Assembly: GCF_900107925.1 (NCBI RefSeq)
Contig: NZ_FNUJ01000001.1
Location: forward strand, 310,001-374,000
Source: Amycolatopsis pretoriensis
GTDB lineage: Bacteria; Actinomycetota; Actinomycetes; Mycobacteriales; Pseudonocardiaceae
Reading direction: 5' to 3'
DNA: 64,000 nt
The position numbers were made by a program, and so were the translations under genes. Of the stretch, positions 53,376 to 60,710 are shown piece by piece (position 1 is the stretch's first letter; every line of letters starts with the position of its first letter). The notes under the pieces were generated by a model. The model searched no databases and was not told the DNA's origin. It saw nothing but the letters and a program-made list of their open reading frames with translations.

Positions 53376-55186
53376 GAGAGGTGGTGCACCTCCTGCAGCC
53401 CGTAGACCGGCGTCGGGATGCCCTCGGCGCGGGCCTTCAGCTGCAGGGCCAGGTAAAGCGAGTAGTGCCGTGACTGGTGCAGGTTCCCGCCGTGGAACCA
53501 CAGCCCGTCCTGCTGGGTGGGCTTCCACATGTTCCGCTGCTCGCCTTCCCACGGCCCCGGGTCCTTGGTCGTCTCCGACCCCAGGCCCCACACCTTGCCG
53601 ACCTTGTCGGCCACCTCCTGGCTGATCAGGTCCGCCGCCCAGCCGTTCATCGAGCCGTAGCCCGTCGCGTAGACGACGAGGTCGGCCTCCAGCTCGGTGC
53701 CGTCCTCGAGCACCACTGACGTCTCGGTGAGGGAAGCGACCTGGCCGTGGGCGAGCTTGACGTCGCCGTTGGCCACCAGGTCCGCCGCGCCCACGTCGAT
53801 GTAGTAGCCGGAGCCGCGGCGCAGGTACTTCATGAACAGGCCGGAGTCGTCGTCGCCCCAGTCGTGGCGGAAGCCCGCGGCTTCCAGGCGGTCGTAGAAC
53901 TCCTGGTCGCGCTCCTTGATCGCCGCGTACACCGGCTGCTGGAACGTGTGCATGATCCGGTACGGCAGCGAGGCGAACGTCAGGTCCGCCTTCTGCGTCG
54001 TCATGCCCGCGGCCAGCGCGCGCTCCGAGTACAGGTCGCCGAGCCCGAGGTCCATCAGCGAGTCCGACTTCACGATGTGCGTCGAGCTGCGCTGGACCAT
54101 CGTGACGTCGGCGCCGGCTTCCCACAGCGCGCCGCAGATGTCGAACGCGGAGTTGTTCGACCCGATGATCACGGCCTTCTTGCCGCGGTAGGCGTCCGGG
54201 CCGGGGTGCTTCGAGCTGTGGTGCTGTTCGCCGCGGAAGCGGTCCTGGCCCGGCAGCACCGGGACGTTCGGCTTGCCCGACATGCCGGTCGCCAACACCA
54301 GTTGCTTCGGCCGCAGCACGGCTTCTTCGCCGTCGCGGTCGAGGACGACGGTCCACTCCTGGGTTTCTTCGTCGTAGGAGGCGCTTTTGCAGGTCGTCGA
54401 CGACCAGTAGTTGACCTCCATGACCTTCGTGTACATCTCGAGCCAGTCAGCGATCTTGTCCTTCGGCGCGAACACGGGCCAGGTGCGCGGGAAGTCCAGG
54501 TAGGGCAGGTGGTCGTACCAGACCGGGTCGTGCAGGCACAGCGACTTGTACCGGCCGCGCCACTGGTCGCCCGGGCGCGCGTACCGGTCGACGACCACGT
54601 GCGGCACGCCCAGCTGGCGCAGCCGCGCCCCCAGCGCGATCCCGCCCTGCCCGCCGCCGATGACGACGACGTACGGCTGCCGCGTCGTGCCCAGTTCGTC
54701 CGCTTCCGCCTGCCGCGCCTCCGCCCAGGTGACGCGCTCGCGGTTGATGCCGTGCTCCGCGCCCTTCGGCCGGGCGGTGCCGAGCGGCTCTTCGTGGCCC
54801 TTCAGCTCGTACAGCGTGGTCAGGAACGTGAACGCGCCTTCGTCGTTCAGCCGCAGGTGCCCGCGGGCGCGGCCGGCGGCCGTCTCGAACCCGATCCACG
54901 CCTCGACGACGCCGCCGGCCTCGGTCGGCTCCTCGGTCGTGTGGAAGCCGGTCGCGCCGGTGCTGTCCATGGTGGCCAGCAGCAGGTCCTTGACGCCGTC
55001 GCGGTTCTCCACCGTCTTGAGGTTCCAGGTGAACGCGATCAGGTCGCGCCAGAACGACGTCGTGGCGAAGAGGGCGGCCGCCCGGTCGGCGTCCCGGGCC
55101 GCGAGCGCGGCCTCGAAGGCGGCGAGCCAGCCGTCGACGCGCTGCCGGGCATCGAGGGCCGCGGCGGGTTCGAGGGTCTGGGTCAT
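53372..55186 (-). CDS. Flavin-containing monooxygenase with N-terminal NTF2-like domain
   Basis: Class B flavoprotein monooxygenase of 604 residues. Residues 15-150 form an NTF2/SnoaL-like domain; then the FAD loop GGGQGGIALGARL near 175-187, the FMO signature F-R-G-E-Q-H-H-S near 312-319, the NADP loop GSNNSAFDICGALW near 336-349 and the C-terminal ATGY near 510. Such fusion proteins occur near GAF-type activators in actinomycetes. The ATG at 55186 follows GGGGAGG. The GCAACC direct repeat 85 bp upstream and the adjacent regulator gene point to inducible control. Substrate unknown; Baeyer-Villiger or heteroatom oxidation is typical. Confidence 0.88.
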   Translation of the reverse strand: MTQTLEPAAALDARQRVDGWLAAFEAALAARDADRAAALFATTSFWRDLIAFTWNLKTVENRDGVKDLLLATMDSTGATGFHTTEEPTEAGGVVEAWIGFETAAGRARGHLRLNDEGAFTFLTTLYELKGHEEPLGTARPKGAEHGINRERVTWAEARQAEADELGTTRQPYVVVIGGGQGGIALGARLRQLGVPHVVVDRYARPGDQWRGRYKSLCLHDPVWYDHLPYLDFPRTWPVFAPKDKIADWLEMYTKVMEVNYWSSTTCKSASYDEETQEWTVVLDRDGEEAVLRPKQLVLATGMSGKPNVPVLPGQDRFRGEQHHSSKHPGPDAYRGKKAVIIGSNNSAFDICGALWEAGADVTMVQRSSTHIVKSDSLMDLGLGDLYSERALAAGMTTQKADLTFASLPYRIMHTFQQPVYAAIKERDQEFYDRLEAAGFRHDWGDDDSGLFMKYLRRGSGYYIDVGAADLVANGDVKLAHGQVASLTETSVVLEDGTELEADLVVYATGYGSMNGWAADLISQEVADKVGKVWGLGSETTKDPGPWEGEQRNMWKPTQQDGLWFHGGNLHQSRHYSLYLALQLKARAEGIPTPVYGLQEVHHLS

Positions 55187-55270
55187 GAGCGGACCTCCCC
55201 GTCTCGGGGCACCGTCGTCGTCGGCGGCGCGTTCAGCGCAGCCAACCCCGCCGGGCCCGGCCGGGGAAAG

Positions 55271-55287
55271 GGTTGCTTCAAGGTTGC
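55271..55287. promoter_or_regulatory. GCAACC direct-repeat site upstream of the monooxygenase
   Basis: Read on the - strand, GCAACC-TTGAA-GCAACC lies about 85 bp upstream of the monooxygenase ATG and overlaps the end of the GAF-regulator gene. A matching GCAACC-TTCGC-GCAACG stands before the regulator gene itself. Confidence 0.6.
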
Positions 55288-56450
55288 ATCAGCACGACTT
55301 CGACGCCCGGGGCGAACCGATACGGGCGCGCGAGCAGCAGGCCGCCGATCAGCTTGCGCAGCCGCGACAGCTCCGCGCGCACGGTCACCAGGTGCGTGCG
55401 GTCGCCGTAGAGCGTCTCCGACAGCTGCGCGGCCGGCACCCCGGCCGGGCCCGCGGTCGCGATCAGCCGCAGCAGCTCCGCCTGGCGCCGGCCGAGCGGG
55501 TGCGTCCAGCGTGCGGAGCCTTCGACGACCGCGCGCGGCGGGTCGAGTTCGAGGGTCAGCCGCAGGGTTTCGCGCCGGCTCGGCCGCAGGAGCCAGCCGC
55601 CGGGCACCGGTTCGGGCTCGCACGCGCCGAGGCCGCGGACCGCGACCGGGACGCCGTGGCGGGGCGCGGCGACGCGGTCGACGCCGTGGACGCCGCTCTG
55701 CGCCGCGACCCAGCCGTGGTCGTCGACGACGAGTCCGGTCGTGCTCAGCAGGTGCCCGGACAGCCGGCGCAGAGCCTCCAGGCGGGCCTCGTGCCGCTGG
55801 TGCAGGACCGCCTCGGCCAGCCGCACCGACGTCCCGACCAGCGCGACGGTCATCGGGTGGACGGTCTCGGCCGGGCCGCTGACGTCGACGATCCCGAGCA
55901 GCTCGCCGGTCCGCGGGTCGTGCACCGGGTAGGCGGTGCAGGCCCAGGTGTGGTGCGAGCGGACGAAGTGCTCGGCGGCGAACATCTGCACCGGCGCGGC
56001 TTCGGCCAGCGCGGTGCCGATCGCGTTGCTGCCGATGGCGGGCTCCGACCAGGTGGCGCCCTCGGTGAAGCCGAGCGAGTCGGCGCGGTGGCGCACCCGC
56101 CGGGCGCCTTCGCGCCAGAGGACGACGCCGTCGGCGTCGGTGACGACCATCAGGTGGTGGGCGTCCTCGGCGACCGATGTCAGCGCGCCGCGCAGCTCGG
56201 GGAGGACTTCGTTCAGCCGGCACACCGTCCGGCGCCGTTCGACCTCGGCGGCCCCGACGGGGTCGGGCGCGGGCGGCCGGTCGGGATCGACCCCCTGCGC
56301 GGCGACGCGGCGCCAGGACCGTTCGACGAGCCGGCGCGGCGCCTTCGCGGGCGCGCGTCCGGCGAGGACGGCGTCGTGGATGCCGGCGAGCAGCCGGGCG
56401 TGCCCGGCGACATCGGTGCCGGGCCGGACCGCGCAGACTTCGTCGTCCAC
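55278..56450 (-). CDS. GAF-domain activator-like regulator
   Basis: Transcriptional regulator of 390 residues related to the sensory half of AcoR-type activators but without the AAA+ sigma-54 domain. The N-terminal LVERSWRRV (about 42-50) and the GAF domain (HLMVVTDADGVVLWREG near 98-112, GTALAEAAPVQMFAAEHFV near 145-163, WACTAYPVHDPRTGELLGIVDVSG near 168-191) are clear. The last 70 residues contain a winged helix (LGRRQAELLRLIATAGP, then LVTVRAELSRLRKLIGG). The GTG at 56450 follows AGGAGG. Next to the monooxygenase with GCAACC sites before both genes: probably its inducer-responsive activator and autoregulated. Confidence 0.84.
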   Translation of the reverse strand: MDDEVCAVRPGTDVAGHARLLAGIHDAVLAGRAPAKAPRRLVERSWRRVAAQGVDPDRPPAPDPVGAAEVERRRTVCRLNEVLPELRGALTSVAEDAHHLMVVTDADGVVLWREGARRVRHRADSLGFTEGATWSEPAIGSNAIGTALAEAAPVQMFAAEHFVRSHHTWACTAYPVHDPRTGELLGIVDVSGPAETVHPMTVALVGTSVRLAEAVLHQRHEARLEALRRLSGHLLSTTGLVVDDHGWVAAQSGVHGVDRVAAPRHGVPVAVRGLGACEPEPVPGGWLLRPSRRETLRLTLELDPPRAVVEGSARWTHPLGRRQAELLRLIATAGPAGVPAAQLSETLYGDRTHLVTVRAELSRLRKLIGGLLLARPYRFAPGVEVVLMQP

Positions 56451-56500
56451 CGCTACCTCCTGGGCCGGCCTTCACGGTAACCCGGGAGAGCGGGATCGAC

Positions 56501-56522
56501 GCAACCTTCGCGCAACGGTTGC
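56501..56522. promoter_or_regulatory. GCAACC/GCAACG site and GCAAC-G-GTTGC palindrome
   Basis: GCAACC-TTCGC-GCAACG (56501-56517) runs into the 11-bp palindrome GCAACGGTTGC (56512-56522), 50 bp upstream of the GAF-regulator start. The same spaced repeat occurs before the monooxygenase. Confidence 0.6.
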
Positions 56523-56531
56523 CCGGCCCGG

Positions 56532-56640
56532 AGGTCATGAACGACTCGTTCCTGCGATCCGACGTCAGCGCCCCGGCAAAGTCGGTGGCCGGGTCTTGCT
56601 TCCGGCGGCGGTGGCGCCATGAAAGGGTCGTTCATGACCT
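56532..56640. repeat. 109-bp element bounded by 13-bp inverted repeats
   Basis: AGGTCATGAACGA (56532-56544) and TCGTTCATGACCT (56628-56640) are perfect inverted repeats around 83 bp of non-coding DNA. The left arm also contains the small palindrome GAACGACTCGTTC. Could be a REP/MITE-like dispersed element or a large regulatory hairpin; no transposase. Confidence 0.6.
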
Positions 56641-56766
56641 TTCGGCCGGCCGTGGAGGCGACCGGTGCGGGCGTCCAGGACCGCCGGGTCCGTCCACAGT
56701 GGACTCCTGATGCGCGGCCGCCGTCCCGCCCTTACGATCGCGGCACACACGGGAGCGGGGGAGCGG

Positions 56767-57756
56767 ATGGGCGTCGGCACCTGGCTGGTCACCATCGGCG
56801 TCGTCGTGGCGCTGCTCGCGATCGACCTCGTGCTCGCCGCGGTCCGGCCGCACCGGGTCCGGTTCGGCGAAGCGGTCGCGTGGTCGGTCGGCTACATCCT
56901 CGTCGCGGTGGCGTTCGGCGTCTGGCTGACGCTGGCCCACGGCGGCGAGCTCGGCACCGAGTACTTCGCCGGCTACATCGTCGAGAAGAGCCTGTCGGTC
57001 GACAACCTGTTCGTCTTCGTGATCATCATGACGACGTTCGCCGTCCCGGAGGAGCACCAGCACAAGGTGCTCACCTTCGGGATCGTGCTCGCGCTGGTCA
57101 TGCGGGCGATCTTCATCGTGCTCGGCGCGACGCTCCTCTCGCTGTTCTCGGTCATGTTCCTGCTCTTCGGGCTGCTGCTGATCTACACCGGTGTCCAGCT
57201 GTTCCGGCACCGCGACGCCGACCCCGACATCGAGCACAACGTGATCGTCCGGACGGCGCGGCGCGTCCTGCCGGTCTCCGACGCCTACGACGGCGGCCGG
57301 TTGTTCACCCGCGAAGGCGGCCGCCGGGTGGTGACGCCGCTGGTCGTCGTGCTCGTCGCCATCGGTGGCGTCGACCTGCTGTTCGCCCTCGACTCGATCC
57401 CGGCGGTCTTCGGCGTCACCGACGAGCCCTACGTCGTCTTCGCCGCGAACGCCTTCGCCCTGCTCGGCCTGCGCGCCCTGTACTTCCTGGTCAAGGGCCT
57501 GCTCGACCGGCTCGTGTACCTCTCGGCCGGCCTCGCGGTGATCCTCGCCTTCATCGGCGTCAAGCTGATCCTGCACTGGGCGCACGTCGACCTCGACGAG
57601 CGCGTCCCGGAGATCGCCACGCCGGTGAGCCTCGCGGTGATCATCGGCGTCCTGGCCGTCGCGACGGTCGCCAGCCTGGTCAAGACCCGGCGCGATCCCG
57701 GGGCGAAGGCGCACCCGGGATCCCTGCGGGGGTCGTCAGACCGCGAAGACCTGTGA
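56767..57756 (+). CDS. TerC/Alx-family membrane protein
   Basis: Integral membrane protein of 329 residues with about nine hydrophobic helices. Family landmarks: [16 protein letters not shown] near 77-92 (the S-x-DN-x-FVF block) and [18 protein letters not shown] near 202-219. TerC/Alx proteins are linked to tellurite tolerance and to manganese export; the Asp residues in DN and DSIPA are thought to bind the metal. The ATG at 56767 has GGGGGAG six bases before it. The stop region overlaps the convergent VOC gene by 21 bp. No other ter genes nearby. Confidence 0.9.
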   Translation: MGVGTWLVTIGVVVALLAIDLVLAAVRPHRVRFGEAVAWSVGYILVAVAFGVWLTLAHGGELGTEYFAGYIVEKSLSVDNLFVFVIIMTTFAVPEEHQHKVLTFGIVLALVMRAIFIVLGATLLSLFSVMFLLFGLLLIYTGVQLFRHRDADPDIEHNVIVRTARRVLPVSDAYDGGRLFTREGGRRVVTPLVVVLVAIGGVDLLFALDSIPAVFGVTDEPYVVFAANAFALLGLRALYFLVKGLLDRLVYLSAGLAVILAFIGVKLILHWAHVDLDERVPEIATPVSLAVIIGVLAVATVASLVKTRRDPGAKAHPGSLRGSSDREDL

Positions 57757-58152
57757 GTCGTCGGCGAAGGCCTTGAACTCCAGGGCGTTCCCGGCGGGGT
57801 CGAGCAGGAACATCGTCCACTGCTCGCCGGGCTGTCCCTCGAAGCGGACGTAGGGCTCGATCACGAACTCCGTGCCGGCGGCGCGCAGCCGCTCGGCCAG
57901 GGCCTGGAACTCGGCGACCGCGAGGATGAGCCCGAAGTGGGGGACCGGCACGTCGTGGCCGTCGACGGGGTTGTGGACCCGCTCCGGCCCCTTCGGCGCC
58001 AGGTGCGTGACGAACTGGTGGCCGTGCAGGTTCCAGTCGACCCACGTGTCGGCGCTGCGGCCCTGGGCAAGGCCGAGGACTTCGCCGTAGAAGCGGCGGG
58101 CGGCGGCCAGGTCATCGACGGGCATGGCGAGGTGGAAGCGCGGGATCGTCAT
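57736..58152 (-). CDS. VOC-family (glyoxalase/dioxygenase-fold) protein
   Basis: Small metalloenzyme-fold protein of 138 residues with two beta-alpha-beta3 repeats: [23 protein letters not shown] at 6-28 and [18 protein letters not shown] near 72-89, ending [15 protein letters not shown] near 113-127. His and Glu ligands (H7, H72, E124 by position) are present as in extradiol-type or glyoxalase-like members. Divergent from a GntR regulator across a 22-bp space filled by a dyad, so its transcription is probably controlled by that protein. Substrate unknown. Confidence 0.87.
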   Translation of the reverse strand: MTIPRFHLAMPVDDLAAARRFYGEVLGLAQGRSADTWVDWNLHGHQFVTHLAPKGPERVHNPVDGHDVPVPHFGLILAVAEFQALAERLRAAGTEFVIEPYVRFEGQPGEQWTMFLLDPAGNALEFKAFADDSQVFAV

Positions 58153-58176
58153 GTCTGAATGTTAACATTACGACAT
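58151..58176. promoter_or_regulatory. 26-bp dyad at the VOC/GntR divergent start
   Basis: AATGTTAACATT (58158-58169) is a perfect 12-bp palindrome; ATGTC (58151-58155) and GACAT (58172-58176) extend the same symmetry. The outer arms overlap both start codons, so both transcripts must be leaderless or nearly so. Expected site of the GntR protein. Confidence 0.75.
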
Positions 58177-58822
58177 GAGTGCTCAAGTGGCTCCCGCGCG
58201 CCGGCGCGGGCTGGCCGACGAGGTCGCCGACCGCGTCCGCGACGCGATCTTCGACGGGACCTACCCGCCGGGGGGCGCGCTGCGCGAGGTGGAGCTGGCG
58301 GACGCGCTGGGCGTCAGCCGCGGCCCGGTGCGGGAGGCGCTGCTCAAGCTGGAACGCGAGGGGCTGGTGCGCGGCGAGTGGCACCGGGGGACGACGGTGA
58401 CGGCCCTGGACGAGGTGGACGTCGCCGAGCTGGACAGCCTGCGGGCGGCCCTGGAACAGCTCGCCGTCGCGCTCGTGGTCGAGCGCGGACCCGACCTGGC
58501 GGCGGTCGACGCCGTGGTCGCACGCATGGAACGGGCGGCCGACGAGCACGAGATGGTCCGCTGCGACCTCGACTTCCACGACGCGGTCTACGCCGCCGCC
58601 GGCCACCGCCGCCTGCGCGAAGCGTGGGAAGCGATCCGCTCGCAGGTCCACCTGTTCCTGCTGACCCGGATCGGCGTGGAGTCCGAGGGCTACCTCGCGG
58701 GCATCCCCGCCGAGCACCGGCAGCTGGCCGAGGCGCTGCGGGCCGGTGATCGCGACGCGGCTCTCGACCTCTTCGCCGTCCACCGCCGCCACGCGTTCGA
58801 CGTCCTCACGGGACGGTCCTGA
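58175..58822 (+). CDS. GntR-family regulator, FadR/FCD subgroup
   Basis: Repressor of 215 residues. The winged helix is at 12-75 (DEVADRVRDAIFDGTYPPGGALREVELADALGVSRGPVREALLKLE-type sequence, with GVSRGPVREAL as recognition helix). The C-terminal all-helical FCD domain has metal-ligand candidates in DLDFHDAVYAAAGH near 130-143, EHRQL near 170 and HRRHAFD near 200. The ATG at 58175 sits in the outer arm of the dyad. Divergent from the VOC gene, which it presumably represses until its organic-acid ligand appears. Its stop abuts the convergent TetR gene. Confidence 0.89.
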   Translation: MSAQVAPARRRGLADEVADRVRDAIFDGTYPPGGALREVELADALGVSRGPVREALLKLEREGLVRGEWHRGTTVTALDEVDVAELDSLRAALEQLAVALVVERGPDLAAVDAVVARMERAADEHEMVRCDLDFHDAVYAAAGHRRLREAWEAIRSQVHLFLLTRIGVESEGYLAGIPAEHRQLAEALRAGDRDAALDLFAVHRRHAFDVLTGRS

Positions 58823-59545
58823 TCACGCGGGCAGGTGGGCCGCGATCCCGGCCGGCACCCGGTCGAGTCCCGCCTCGAAACCCCGGTTCTGCCGGTCGGC
58901 GGCGTGCGGCAGCTCGGCCTCGATCATCACCCGCGTGAACCGCGGGTACGCGCAGCTGTCCATGATCATCGGGCCGTACTCGCCCTCCCGATCCATCCAC
59001 TGGTCGTGGCTGAGGCCCGAGCGCCGCGCGGCCTCCCCGTCGGCCAGTTCGCCCAGCACGTGGCCGAGGACGAACGCGGACAGCGTGCCGAGGGCGGCGA
59101 GCATCTCGTCGGTGCCGAGGTCCATGCCGTCGAACGCGGACAGCGTGCGCTCGCGCCAGCGGAGGCTGTGCGGGCCGTGGATCGCCCGGCCGGCGAGGAC
59201 GTTCGCGAACCAGAGGTGGCGCAGGCAGACTTCCCGCAGCGACCGGGCGATCGTGCGAAGTCCGTCGCGCCAACCCGCGGGTAGCGCGGTGTTGCGCAGT
59301 TCGCCCTGCACCTCGTCGCCCATCAGCTCGAGCACTTCGTCCTTTTTGGACACATACCGGTAGAGCGAGGTCGTCCCGGCGCCGAGCGCGGCCGCGACCC
59401 GCCGCATGGACACGGCGTCGAGGCCTTCGGCGTCGGCGATCCGGATCGCGGCCAGGGCGACGTCGCGCCAGCTGTGGGCGGGCTTCGGGCCGCGCGTGCC
59501 CTGCTCGGGACGCAGCCAGAGCGGCGGCTGGTCGTTCGCCGGCAC
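58823..59545 (-). CDS. TetR-family regulator
   Basis: Regulator of 240 residues with a longer N-terminal leader (WLRPEQGTRGPKPAHSW). The helix-turn-helix is at about 24-66: DVALAAIRIADAEGLDAVSMRRVAAALGAGTTSLYRYV-type sequence. The C-terminal domain is of the TetR_C class-I type (LGHVLGELADGEA). The GTG at 59545 follows AAGGAGG at six bases, which rules out a much longer upstream reading. The neighbour across its start is the remnant of an FAD monooxygenase on the + strand, a usual partner for such regulators, so it may have lost its target. Confidence 0.87.
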   Translation of the reverse strand: MPANDQPPLWLRPEQGTRGPKPAHSWRDVALAAIRIADAEGLDAVSMRRVAAALGAGTTSLYRYVSKKDEVLELMGDEVQGELRNTALPAGWRDGLRTIARSLREVCLRHLWFANVLAGRAIHGPHSLRWRERTLSAFDGMDLGTDEMLAALGTLSAFVLGHVLGELADGEAARRSGLSHDQWMDREGEYGPMIMDSCAYPRFTRVMIEAELPHAADRQNRGFEAGLDRVPAGIAAHLPA

Positions 59546-59561
59546 CGCGGACCTCCTTCCG

Positions 59562-59804
59562 TTGGCAACCCGCTTCCGCGACGGCCGCGCGGTGGTCTTG
59601 GACCCGGGAACGGCGTCGGCGGCGGCGGAGTGGGGGAGCAGGGTCGAGGTGGTGACGGCGCGGCCGCTGGCGTTCCCGGACCGGCGCCCGGCGGCTTTGG
59701 TGCGCCCGGACGGGTATGTGGTGTGGGCTTCGGTCGGTGAGTTCGACGAGGGGGAGTTGCGGTCGGTGCTGGAGAGGTGGCTCGGGCCCGCCGACCGGAG
59801 TTGA
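59562..59804 (+). pseudogene. Remnant of the C-terminus of an FAD-dependent aromatic monooxygenase
   Basis: In one + strand frame the segment encodes about 80 residues resembling the C-terminal thioredoxin-like domain of class A flavin monooxygenases (phenol hydroxylase/RdmE type): RDGRAVVLDPG, then VEVVTARPLAFP, then ALVRPDGYVVWAS, and the stop. No FAD-binding domain or start precedes it; upstream DNA in this frame is antisense to the TetR gene. I read it as the end of a gene whose front part was lost, possibly when the TetR gene came to lie here. It could instead be a chance frame, but RPDGYVVW is specific. Confidence 0.55.
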
Positions 59805-59891
59805 CGCCGCGGCGTTCGCGCTCGGCGCCGTCGACACCCGGCCCACCGCCGGGTGTTGACGGCACCGCGGTCCGGCGCGGATCGTGGACCC

Positions 59892-60710
59892 ATGGCGACA
59901 CGCATGGGCGCGCGGTTCACCGGGGACCTTTCCGCGCTGCGGTACGAACCGGTGGCCAAGCGCGTGCGCGCCGTCGCGAGTGGACGGACCCTCGCCGGCT
60001 CGCGGCGGGCCGTGCTCGTCTGGGAACCGAAGCGGGTCGTGCCCTCCTACGCCTTCCCGCTGGCCGACCTCCGAGCGACCCTGACCCCGGCCGGCGAAGC
60101 GGCGTCCCCGGAACACCCCGTCCGGCTGGCCGAAGGCGGCCCGCCGGTCCTCGACCCGCGGACCGCCTTCGCCGTGCACACCTGCGCCGGCGAGCCGCTG
60201 ACCCTCGCCGCCGGCGACGTGACACTGCCGGGCGCCGGTTTCCGGCCCGCCGATCCCGATCTGGCCGACCACGTCGTCCTCGACTTCGCCGCCTTCGACG
60301 AGTGGCTCGAGGAAGCCGAACCCATCGTCGGGCACCCGCGCGACCCCTTCGCGCGCATCGACATCCGGCGCGGCGACAGCCGCGTGCTGATCGAAGTGGA
60401 CGGTGTCGTCGTGGCCGACTCCGCCGCGCCCCGCATGCTCTTCGAAACCGGCATCACCACCCGCTACTACCTGCCGCGCGCGGACGTCCGGATGGACCTG
60501 CTCACGCCGTCGGACACGCGCACCACCTGCGCCTACAAAGGACACGCGACCTACTGGTCGGTGGGTGCCCACCGCGATCTCGCCTGGACCTACGACGAAC
60601 CGCTGTCCGACGCCCGGGACGTCGCCGGCCTCATCGCCTTCCTGACCGAACGCGTCGACGTCGTCCTCGACGGCGAACGGCTGCCGCGGCCGGTCACGCC
60701 CTGGTCGTAG
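59892..60710 (+). CDS. DUF427-domain protein (double domain)
   Basis: Protein of 272 residues carrying two DUF427 beta folds. The first half contains KRVVPSYAFPLAD near 45-57; the second has DSRVLIEVDGVVVADSAAPRMLFETGITTRYYLPRADV-type sequence near 155-195 and the family end TTCAYKGHATYWSVG near 205-219. DUF427 proteins are common in actinomycetes and lack a firm biochemical role. The ATG at 59892 gives a start just before the MGARFTGD strand. No signal peptide. The 3' end overlaps the convergent hydrolase gene by 17 bp. Confidence 0.85.
   Translation: MATRMGARFTGDLSALRYEPVAKRVRAVASGRTLAGSRRAVLVWEPKRVVPSYAFPLADLRATLTPAGEAASPEHPVRLAEGGPPVLDPRTAFAVHTCAGEPLTLAAGDVTLPGAGFRPADPDLADHVVLDFAAFDEWLEEAEPIVGHPRDPFARIDIRRGDSRVLIEVDGVVVADSAAPRMLFETGITTRYYLPRADVRMDLLTPSDTRTTCAYKGHATYWSVGAHRDLAWTYDEPLSDARDVAGLIAFLTERVDVVLDGERLPRPVTPWS

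Larger units (their letters stand above)
56451..56766. other. 316-bp spacer with regulator site and inverted-repeat element
   Basis: No protein gene seen. It contains the GCAACC/GCAACG site and GCAACGGTTGC palindrome at 56501-56522, a 109-bp segment bounded by 13-bp perfect inverted repeats (56532-56640), and a GTCCACAGTGGAC palindrome at 56692-56704. The TerC promoter must lie in the right part. Confidence 0.65.
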
